DNA of 64,000 bases from Hormiphora californensis (taxonomy: Eukaryota > Ctenophora > Tentaculata > Cydippida > Pleurobrachiidae), in the NCBI GenBank assembly GCA_020137815.1, contig CM035358.1, positions 204,856-268,855 on the forward strand. Reading direction: 5' to 3'. Shown here in pieces: positions 11,501-23,500 of this stretch (its first letter is position 1; the number at the start of each line of letters is the position of its first letter). Below the pieces are notes generated by a model. That model was not told the DNA's origin. It saw only the letters and a program-made list of their open reading frames with translations, and did no database searches. The position numbers were made by a program, and so were the translations under genes.

Positions 11501-14500
11501 CCGAAAACATCCAATCACCATGGTCTATGAAATTTTGGGATTGATTTAGGCAAAGTCTCAGCACCAGCAAAAAATCCTTCTGGTAGTTTTGTTGCCAAAA
11601 GGTGTGCTATAGCTCCGGAATCACCAGGATTCAGGAACCTTGAATGAGGGTAAAGAATAGTCCAACCCATGATTTTTCATGAGCTAATCTTCCAAACTTA
11701 TTTCTGAGTAAAGCCCAACGCTTGTAAAGATCCAAAATGAACACCCTGTATAACCAAAATGAACAATACCATGTTGTGTTATAACTATGAACATGTGTTT
11801 AGACGAAACCAGCTTTACTGTGACATGTCAAGGAGATACTGGAGTATGGGACCCAACGGAATCGACTTGTGTCCGTAAGTTATAATAGCAAGTTTATAGG
11901 GATCCCTAAAAAAGTTCAGTATTTACACAGCGTTTACACCAGAGCGCTGTGATTGGCTGAAATTTCTGACGATGGAAAATTTAAGCCAATCACAGTGCAG
12001 ATTTCAAAATTTTTCTTCCCACGCTACCGTGGGAAAAACTGAAATGGCTTAACTGGTGTAAACGCTGTGTAAATACTGAACTTTTTTAGGGATCCCTATT
12101 GAAATGAACTTTTTTTGGTGGTACAGTTCCAATTTACGGGCTCCCGATTTACCGGAACCCCGATTTACTGTACACACTTATTCCCCCCACCCCCAGAAAT
12201 GGCCGTGCAACCTTTACTATAGGGTATTTTGTCGGTCGATTAGATACCCTAGTAAAGGTTGCACGGCCATTTCTTGTGAAAATTGGCGCATTCTCAACAA
12301 TATGGGCCCATTTTCACTGAAAAACAACTACTTAGTCAGGACCACTATTGGTGTGCGGTCGTGCCCACGGAAGGAGTGCGTGAATCATCTTGAAACCGTT
12401 TTTAAGTTAACTAATGCATATCCAAAAGTGTCTGTAGCTACCGCGCGGCCCAAAAAAAACTAAGGGTACGTTGGCCTTCTTTTCTCCCAGAAGTTTAATT
12501 TCGATCACTCTGATATTTTGTCACAATATTTGTATGGTTACTCATTCGAGGAATCCGGAGTTTCAAAACATAAAAGTGTGAAGTTCATGAATGAACCCAT
12601 TTTCTCGTTTTTCGGGTTTTTCCAAGTTTTCTCATGGTTAAATTCGATTTTATTCTTAAAAATAGCAACCATGCATTAGAGTAAACAATAATAAATGGCA
12701 ATCCGAGTTTTTATTAAAAATGAATCAAGTTTAGTTGGTGAAATAAATGATTAAAAAACGGTCATTTTTACCAAACATCGATTTTAACCCGTTTTGACAA
12801 GAAATTGGTAAATTCAGGCGCTAAAAATTCGTACGGCCATTAACACTTGATCGATATTGATGTTAGCTAGAATTTCGGCTCTCTATCTAAAAATTCATTT
12901 TTACGACTGGAATGAATCATAAATGAACTTGAAAACAAAAAAGGTATTCCAAACCGGAATTTCACAGTCGCCTTTGGGTAACGATTTCCTTTCAAACGCG
13001 ACTAATTTTAGGTCAATTGGACCACCACAAGAGACACAGTGGCCACTTTTCCGACACTAGGTCTGGCCAAGTGACCCCTATTGGACCGCTAGCGTCATTA
13101 CTAAGTGCCAATAAGCAGTTGTAACGGTCGCGTATCACGTATCACATCTGCTAATTAGGACGGTATACCGATACAGCGTCCGTTAGAATGTAAGTTCTCT
13201 TGCTAACACGTCACAATTTGATGGGGATCACATGACCCAACCTAGGCTAGTAAACTGGTCACTGTGATTCTTGTGGTGATCCAATTAAGCTCAAACTGGT
13301 CGCGTTCGAAAGAAAATCGATAGCCAAACAAATTTGTAAAACTTTTGTACCAAAATATGGTCCCGTTTTGGCGTTCATTAAATGTTCATTCGGGCGAAAA
13401 AAATGAATTTTCATCCAGAGGGCTGAAACTCCGGATTCCTCGAATGAGTAACCATACAAATATTGTGACAAAATATCAGAGTGATTGAAATTAAATTTCT
13501 AGTAGAAAAGAAGGCCAACGTACCCTTAGTTTTTTTGGGCCGCGCGGTATTTGGGTGATGTTGTGACAGGGTCGTGGACTCTAACGGACTCCAGGTCTAA
13601 AAATGACAGACTCTAAGTCTAACGGACTCGAGGTCTAAAAAAGGCGGACTCTAAAACATTTTTTAGACTTAGCAAAAATTTTTAGACATAGAGTGTGTTA
13701 GACTTGGTAGACTTAGAGTCCCCCAAGCTCAGACGTTAAACAAAGAGTCCCCAGACTCTAGGTCTAAAACCTAATCACCAGCTTATCCCAACCCTAAACC
13801 TGTTACTGTGAGAATGGGGAGAGAGAATTTTAACAGCGCTGGTGTGTCTGGCTACAAAATCAAAATTTTCATTTTGATTTTGGCGTAGGTGTGTGCTGAC
13901 CCAAATCATATCATCACTAACAATATGATATCATCACTAAGAATATTTGTTAGTAGATTCACTAGTATGTTATAATTGTAAGTGACGTCAATAACAACAC
14001 TACAACGAGTACTATACATGGAGGTGTTGGAAGAGTTTGTAAGAACACAAAATTCAGTCAAGCAACTTCTGTGAACATCCTACATACTACTTTCTCAAAA
14101 AATCAGACCTTTTGCCGAGTTTTTTATTGTGTGGATCCTAATAACTCAAGGCGGAATTTTCGTACCTACCCGAATTAGCTCAATGATCTGACTAAACATT
14201 GTAGGAAGGAGCTGTTGAATCACCATGAAAAGCTCCATGAACTCTCTGAAGAAGGACGTGCTTTATCATTATATATTGAAAATGAACTGATAGTGTAACT
14301 TTGATTATTATTTGGTAACATGAAATTCCCCCTCTGCGCTAGCTCACGGAGGGGTAATAATATCGCTCTTACATCCGGGAAAAAATTCCTGTGTCCAAAC
14401 TACAAAACAGAAAGTTCTAATTTTTTGAACGTACCGATGAAATTGTCTGAGCTACCATTACATACCAGAATTTTTCGATATTTTGGCCATTAACACTGTT

Positions 14501-17500
14501 TTTGTTTTGCTGGAATTTGGCTACAAAAAGCTTCAGGAATGTGCAAAATGCCATTCCAAATGTATTAGAGGTGGATTCATTCATAACTAAGCTATAGTCT
14601 AGTCAGAATAAATTCCACAAGATTGGAATTTCATGACCATATATGGAGGTATCTTGTAATCTTGTAATCTTGTAATGTTCTTCGTACAGATGCTGTACCG
14701 GTGTCAGTTCCTCACAGAGCCTCCCCCTCCCTGGATACAAGAAGTATCCAGTCCAGAATTGAATTGTTATTTTGTCTGGTATATCCAGGTACCGGGGGTC
14801 GGTCCGGCATCCTCCTGTCAGGCCAATGCTCTGACAGGCATCCTCTTCAACCATTCTCCAAGAAGTACTTTGAACACAGTGAGGCTTTTAGCTGTGTTCA
14901 CTTCACTTGGAAGGGTGTTCCATAGTCGGGTCGCTCTAGAAGCGAAAGAGTTGTGGAATTTCGTGGCCACCGACGATTGTGTGGTAGTGGGGCATGTTGG
15001 CACCTCCGCTCGTAGTCCGAGACGATCATTTTGGTAAAAGCGGATACCGATGTTGTTTGGCGCTTCACCGTTGGCCATTTTCCAGACCATGATGATGGAG
15101 TAACGTTCTCGTCTTCGTTGAAGTGAAAGGATCCCAAGTTTCTTCAGGCGATCCCAATAGTTTAATTCGCACATGCCCTGGATTCTCTTTGTAAATTTTC
15201 TCTGGACTGTCTCAACTTGCTGGATATCAGAGATTTTGGGCGAGTCCCAAAGTGGGCAGCAGTATTCAAGCTTACTGCGTACAAGGCTCTTATAGAGGAT
15301 TAGCATTGTTCTCCTCGCTCTGGTTTTAAAGGAGCGTAGAACCCACGCACTTATGTATGTAAGTGATACACCTTTGTTGTTAAACATGTGGTGGAATCGC
15401 TACCGGTCGCTACTTTCTGTAGAATGCAGGTCCTAGTTACTATACAAACTATGTAGTACCATACATTTTAGATAGGTTTTAGACAAGTTTTCATGAGAAG
15501 GTCCTGTAAATTTTCATTTTTAGGTAGGCGGTATTGTAACCCCTATATGCAATAATAGGGGTGACAAACGTTCATAATATAATACATACATGTAACTTCT
15601 AGTGGAAGTTTGTTGATATTTTTGAATGAATTCAGTCCTCTTAGTTACCACTTCAGTTGCCATGGCAACCGTGTTATTGACGTTGAAAGTGGCTTCGCCC
15701 GTATGGGTTATAAAAAGTCAAGAGGTGACAGCTTTCACTTCGTTGCCTGCCGCGGAGTGATTATAAGCCATAAGGAGATCGGTTAGAGTCTCGCGGCATA
15801 TTCCGAACCATGTAGTCAGACATTGAAAATAGGGTAAACCGGGGCAGAATGGTTAACTTTTTACTTAATCGGTTCTCACCCCCGTTTAAAAAAATATAAG
15901 ATGAAAAAAATTATATAGGATTAAAGTTCATTATTTAATCGTTCAAATAAGATAAATTTCGACTCTCGGGACCATTATTTACTTAATTAAATACCTAGAT
16001 TAAAAATTTTGGTAGCCAAAATTGGTACCGGGGCAAAATGGTTAACTCGCCCGTAGCGCCAAAACTAAGCATTTTAGAGTATATGTTTGTTCATAAGTCA
16101 TATATATAAACCTGGCCATTCCGGAGCGGATTCTATAAGGAAAAATCAATTGGGTCACCAAATTAGCCACAATCAGCATACCCATCTTGGCACACACAAA
16201 ATACGTCATATTTTACTAATTCGCCATGTATGAGTTATAACTCCAAAACTAAGCATTTTATACCATATGTTGCTTCATAAGGCCATGTTTATATATGACT
16301 TATGAAGCAAAATGTGGTCTCAAATGCTTAGTTTTGGAGTTATGGGCGAATTAGTGAAATATGACGTCTAGACGCGTCTTTTGTGTGTGCCAAGATGGGT
16401 ATGCTGATTGTGGCTAATTTGTATATGACTTATGCTCTAAAATGCTTAGTTTTGGCGCTACGGGCGAGTTAACCATTTTGCTCCGGTACCAATTTTGCCT
16501 ACCAAAATTTTTAAATTAGGAATTTAATTAAGTAAATAATGGTCCCGAGAGTTGAAATGTATCTTATTTGAACGATAAAATAATGAACTTTAATCCTATA
16601 TAATCCTATATTTTTTAAACGGGGGTGAGAACCGATTAAGTAAAAAGTTAACCATTTTGCCCCGGTTTACCCTAAGTTTAAACTGGTTTTCAATCTCTGA
16701 CTACATGGTTCGGAATATGTACAACAAAATTATAATATGTATTAATGTGAGAAATATTGCCGAATTTAAGTTTTAATTTTTCCCAATGTTTCAGCGTGTA
16801 ATATAAATGATGACTGTACAAACGGGACTTGTACCGGGAACATATGTGATTGCGTTGAAGAAAACTATGTTTTGGTGAGTAGTTTAAGTTCATACAATTC
16901 AGTTCAAATAAATCAATGGAAACTTCCACATCAGTCAAAGTTGGGAACTTTATGTATTTCACTGCGTCGTGTGTCGTCACGGGTGGTTCAATTTTGATCC
17001 GCAGAAAGTGACTCTCTGTAGAAACAGCAGTTTGGGTACCTACTTTTAGTCTCTTTTATGTGCCAACCTGATGTTTATGGCGGTCAGATTCAGCATACAA
17101 TCTCTGCCCCAACTCAGCCTGACTCAGCTCACCTTTTAGAATCAATCTGAGTATTTTTTATCAGAATCCGGACAATCCACAATTGTGTGAAAAGGTTACA
17201 TGTACCGGCTTTGAATGTAACAATGGGAAGTGTTTTGTTCGAGGAGGAAAACAGGAGTGTGAATGTACAGACGGGTTCACGGGGGACCGTTGTGACCAAT
17301 ATGCAAAGTAAGTATCTTTGTTTACAGTTTTGTAAGACGGAGGATTGTCCTGAATAGTACCACAACTATATTCAGTCTATCTATATTCACAACTATATTC
17401 AGTCTACCACTTTATCCAACAGTGATATAATCTTCCAGGAATTTGTGTGCCACCAACAATGATCAGTGCTTGTACGGATCTATATGCAATCAGATATCTG

Positions 17501-20500
17501 CTACTGATTATTCTTGTGACTGTTCATCTGTTCAACAGTACAACGCTACAGGCAAAAATTGTCAATACCCGCTGCAATTTCAAATATTTCTGAATGCAAC
17601 TGAAAAGTAAGGAGTAATCAATGCGCTGGCAAAGGCAACTATAATAGTGGTCGTTTTTATTCCTCCCCTCATGCAATATACTGTTTGGTAGATTGAGCCC
17701 TCTTCTAACTGGTTCAGTTGAGAAAAGCAGCTCGGTCGATTCCTGGTATTAATGATATTTATTGTCAGGTGTGTTGCTATTAAAGACATTAATACACAAA
17801 AAGTATCCGTCGAGTACGCCACTATTGCAAGTCCTCAAAGAATGATGATCATGTCGGCATTGGTAGGTTTTATCTAATGTGATAATTTCATTCATGACAG
17901 CTCCCTGCCTGGGAGAGGTTAACCCGATCTGATCTAAATTCTTCCACAGTTGACAGATGTTGAGGCATTAGACTACGTGGTGGCAGTCCTGCAGACTAGC
18001 GACAACTCACTCTCTGTCCAGTTTACTCCCCAGAATGACATCTCAACAAACCCTCAAACATTTGTGTACCATGTGAAGGTCATTGACCTGACTAAATTAT
18101 ACAACACTCTGGAATTACGTTTGAACAAGACTTACTCTAGCTCCGATGGAAACACGGTTGAGTTAGTATTGGATGATGAAACTATATGGACTGATTCAAC
18201 AGGGTCAGGGCCGGCATCAAAACGATTCAATTCAATATCCGCTTTCCAAGTTGGAGGGAGTTCAAACTGCATTGGAAAGTTTGGTGGTTTAGCGGAGGAC
18301 TTCTACGGTGCTTTTAAAGGCGTTTTTTATGGAGAAGATAGGGCAACAATAGAACAAATCATAAAATCAGGTGTGTACACTGTTAGGAGAATTACAGTCG
18401 AACCCCAATTTACCGGGCCCCGTTTTATCGGAACCCCGATTTACCGGGAGTATTAAAGTGAGAGTGGACCGGATCAGAATTGGACAAGTTTGTTGTAGAA
18501 TGTAGGTAGTAGAGATTAGCTTTCTGAGCATTTTGCGTTTTTGCCGCTCAAAATCGACCCACCCATCACTGAGATATTTTTTTTTATGTTGGAAGAATTC
18601 CTGCTGGATCAATATTTATCAAACAGGATAGAAACAATCCTTGTGTTTTACTAACACATTCTTTAAATTTTTAATATGCTGGCTTCCATTGCCCTGCTTC
18701 TATGCATGGACATGTCAACCTCACTGCTTATATTCAGAATGTGTTAGTAAAACACCACGATTGTTTCTACCCTGTTTTATACATACTAATTAAGGGTACA
18801 CCTGGCGTTTTTCATCATCGAGTGCCCAACCAAATGACTTCACCAGGGTTTAGGCCATACAAAATGGACCTCAAATATGCAATTTTAGCCCTAAAGTCGA
18901 GTTCATATTTTTGCTACAGCCTATTTTCAAATCGGCGTTTTTTCAATTTTTGTTGAAATTTTTAACCTCAGGACCACTTTTTTTGAGATAGAAACATTAA
19001 ATTCTTGGAATTTGAAGAGAATATGAAGGTAAATAAGCCCAAAGAAGGATTTTTGAAATGGAGCTTATTTCTGGCCATGAGAACGGTTTACTTTTTTGCG
19101 TCTTTGACACGCTGGCTGAGAATGTTCCCATGCTTCATTAGAGATGAAAATCTGGAAATAGTTGCCCAAAACGATTATCTATGTGGCCCAAAAATTTTGG
19201 AACTTTCCCGCCAAAGATGTGGTGTACAGGGCTTGTTTTGTGAAACCCGTCTTTTTGAAAAAGAGGGAAATTCCCTGTATCTCAAAAACGGATGATCGTA
19301 GAGACCTGGGACTAAGCTTAATCGATTCAGAAGGTCCGATTTTGGGGGGGTCTTCTGAGAGACATTTTGCTCCTACTCCAACCGTTTTTGCTGTAATTGC
19401 AAAAAACCAATTCTATGAAAAGGGGGAACAACTCTATTCCAGCAGCCCGCTTCGGGCTGATTTCCCCCTTACTTGCTGATACCTTTTTCGCAATTACAGC
19501 AAAAACGGTTGGAGTAGGAGTAAAATGTCTCTCAGAAGACCCCCCCAAAATCGGACCTTCTGAATCGATTAAGCTTGGTCCCAGGTCTCTACGATCATCC
19601 GTTTTTGAGATACAGGGAATTTCCCTCTTTTTCAAAAAGACGGGTTTCACAAAACAAGCCCTGTACACCACATCTTTGGCGGGAAAGTTCCAAAATTTTT
19701 GGGCCACATAGATAATCGTTTTGGGCAACTATTTCCAGATTTTCATTTCTAATGAAGCATGGGAACATTCTCAGCCAGCGTGTCAAAGACGCAAAAAAGT
19801 AAACCGTTCTCATGGCCAGAAATAAGCTCCATTTCAAAAATCCTTCTTTGGGCTTATTTACCTTCATATTCTCTTCAAATTCCAAGAATTTAATGTTTCT
19901 ATCTCAAAAAAAGTGGTCCTGAGGTTAAAAATTTCAACAAAAATTGAAAAAACGCCGATTTGAAAATAGGCTGTAGCAAAAATATGAACTCGACTTTAGG
20001 GCTAAAATTGCATATTTGAGGTCCATTTTGTATGGCCTAAACCCTGGTGAAGTCATTTGGTTGGGCACTCGATGATGAAAAACGCCAGGTGTACCCTTAA
20101 ACAGGAGTTCTCCCAACATAACAAAAATATCTCAGTGATGGGTGGGTCGATTTTGAGCGGCAAAAACGCAAAATGCTCAGAAAGCTAATCTCTACTACCT
20201 AGAACAAACTTGTCCAATTCTTATTCGGCCCACTCTCACTTTAACTTCCCTGATAGAGGAAATTAACTTTATTTGACCCCGATATACCGGGCACCCCGAT
20301 TTACCGGGCAAAACCATTCCCCGAGTATCCCGGAAAATCGGGCTCCTAATGTAACTAGTTCACTGGATCATAAGCTACGTGATACTTTCATGTTCACAGT
20401 TTTTAGACAAGAATAGTCAAAATCCTACAGAGTATTTAGCTCCTAGAAGAATTTTCTAAATCAATAAAGCTAAACTGAATTGATACAGCACCTAACTCCG

Positions 20501-23500
20501 ATCATTTGAGCTGTGTTTTCAGGAATAACGAAGACGACACCGTTGTCTTGTTCTACAGTGATCTGTGAAAATAATGAAGGTTGTACGATGGATGCAATCG
20601 AACGACCTATCTGTAAATGTAAAGGTAGGTCGAGTAGACTAGAACAAAAAACAAAGAAACATTGTTTGGAACCCCCGTGGCCTTGTGTAGATCCTTGACG
20701 CTGAGGGTAATTCTTGTGTGATGAAGGTGTAAAAAACTGAGGGGACACTTTTCTTAATTATATCACGCTGCCTCCATACATGCATGCTCCCGCATACGCA
20801 GATTTAAAATTTTACCGTGTAAGTGGTTGCGCGTAGCGGGAGTGATATTTGTACTACTCTACCTATCTTTCTCTTTCTCTGTCTCTCTCTATCTCTCATC
20901 TGCCTAACTTAGGCCCCTACCAATAATTTATTTTAGATGGTTACGACGGTCCTGGCTGTTCAATGATTCAACAAATGTCTTTCAACGGCTACAGTAGCCT
21001 TTACGAGTTGGATTTGGAACCTCACACCTCTCTCGGGAATGATAATCTTATCAGTGAAATGATCATTGCCTTTGGTAAGTTTCAAAATAAGGGTATCTGT
21101 TATCACATTTCTGTTCAATGGGGCCATTGGAAAGAGTGTTGAACACTGAAAATCATTCCAAATCCGGTGGTCATATTAACTAGACAAGCAGTTGCGAAAT
21201 TAACTGAAGCTCCTAAATCTTTTGTTTCAGATGTCCACATTGACACTACGGAGAAAGAAAGTGGTCCTATCTTAAAAGTGACGAGCACATCTGATTGCGA
21301 TTTCTCCCTTAAAAGTAACTAATTATTATTGATTATTAAAGTTAAACATGAGTCAACTCCCTTTCTCCCCTGAGGAGTTTGTACATTTTTATTACCGTCC
21401 TCAGACTCAGAGAGCGAGAGAGAGAGAGCGGGAGAGAGAGAAAGAGCGAGAGTCTGCTACTTGGTAACTCATAGTAAGAGGGCGTAGCCGGAGTTCTATA
21501 AGTTACGATGTGACACAACAGGCATGACATGCCACGTCGCCACGAAAAAAGCGTAAAGAAGTGAGAAGAATTCCTTTTGCTGAACCCCCCCCCCCCCCCA
21601 CCGATTGGTATGTCCGTGTTTCTCCGCCCTGTGGTCGTGTCTGCAGACCTCTTGTTGCTGCTGTTAGTATAAAAGGTAGCTGACTCCAAATGGCTACCGA
21701 ATGACTCTACCTTGCACCTCCCCTGGTGAAATACCATCTTATTGTCAACTACCCAAGATTGTAGACTGTGAGCTGTCCACTGTGAGCTGCAGGTCTAAAT
21801 GTTGCTGCAGGCAGGCGACCTTACTCCAAACTTTCAGTGAGAGATAGATATACATTTACCGGATTTATCTGGATCTCATCACAGAGAGACTAGATATAGA
21901 ATATAGAGGGACAGATAGGAAGAGAGAGGGGGATATTTCTTTAAATTGCCTGTGTGTTGCATGCCTCAAGTGTATATTCACAATCACCTGAGATCATTAG
22001 ATGAACTCTATAGCACCGCTGGAAACACGCCTTACACACGCCCTTACACTTACAGCCACTTAATCTCCCAATGGTAATCTAATACTGTTTCAGCGAGAAA
22101 AGATGGCAATCAGCAGGTGTTCTTCTTTGCTGACGATCCAAATAGCACTACAGTTGACTCCAAAATAACTCTGGTGTTTAATGGAAAAACGGTTAAATTT
22201 GGACAACTACAGTCAAAAAGTTGTGTTTATGAGACAACGTTACCACCGCTTAAGGTTAGAATTATGACTTGGGAGTTGTGGATTAGCTAGGCCAGGTCTA
22301 ACGTCCAATGCTTCCTTGGTCGATCCTCGATCTAATTAAGGCATAGGGAGCTATGCTCGCGGAAAATTTGTAGTGAGGGCTGTTAAATTAAGATATAGGT
22401 AGTCTGTAGTCTGACTCGACTCCCGTTCACTCCTAAATCCCGACATTTGCTTTCAAAATATTTCCTAATTAATCAGGTAACGTTTGGAGGTGAATCAGAT
22501 AATGACACAGCGCCTAGCAACTTCCATGGCTGCTTGGATAACTTCAAGTTTACCGTTGGTGGGATAACTAGTGGGAGCATCCTGAGAAATACAAAGAGTG
22601 TAAAGAGTGTAAAGGTGGATGAGTGTGTGACTGATTACGTGCCACCCAACCCATGCACACCCAGTTCTTGCAATAAGCAAAAGTGTGAACCTAATCCATT
22701 CGATTACACAGGTAACTTCGCGGGCACCTTTATGTTGCACTTGGATAAAATTCATTTTCCGCAATCCGTATGTGCAGTGTCATATTAATGACAACATTGT
22801 GAAGCCGGGACTTGTTACCCAAAAGCTTATAAATAAGCAATAAATAGTGTTACACGCTGATGAATGGTATCAGCTATGTATAATACCTCCCCACGATATT
22901 TTTCAGTTTTATGTTCCTGTACGGCACCAATGGAGGGTGATGCACAGTGTGCTCGGAAAAAATACTGTGAGCTTGATCTAGCGGAGGGAGGATGCCAAGA
23001 TGCGTCTACTAAAAAGTGCTATGAAATTATGGAAAATAACCTTGATAGCTGCAAAGATATTTCCGGGTTGCAGCCTGATACCTGTGCAGAGATACTGAAA
23101 AAGCCTGTCTGGTATTACTATTGTGATTGTAAAGAGGGATACACAGGAGATCAGTGCACTACAAAAGAAGAACGTAAGAATTATTAGGGTGATTCATAAT
23201 GATTTTCGCTAGGTACTTCTGGATCGCTAGTGATGATAGAGACCAAAAATTTCTACAGGATCTTTTAGTTTGGACTATTTGTTAACCCTAAGACCATGTT
23301 TAAAGTTTTCAATGACAAAATTTTACCGGTGACGGACTATTTATGAAGTTCAGTTTTGTTCCGGTCTCACAACCCAAATTTCAGTCCTTGGTTTTAACCC
23401 TGTAGAGGCCGTAAATTGATTCCAATGGATCCAGGACTTTTTATAGGGGAAGAAAGACATCTTTTTGGGACATTTGTGTAAAAATTAAATCTAAATCCAA

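Noticed and set aside
19005-19885. Pair of 96-codon and 105-133 codon frames encoding the same peptide on both strands
   Set aside because: They are mirror images produced by the two arms of the TTAA palindrome; no start context, domain or splice signal supports a gene.
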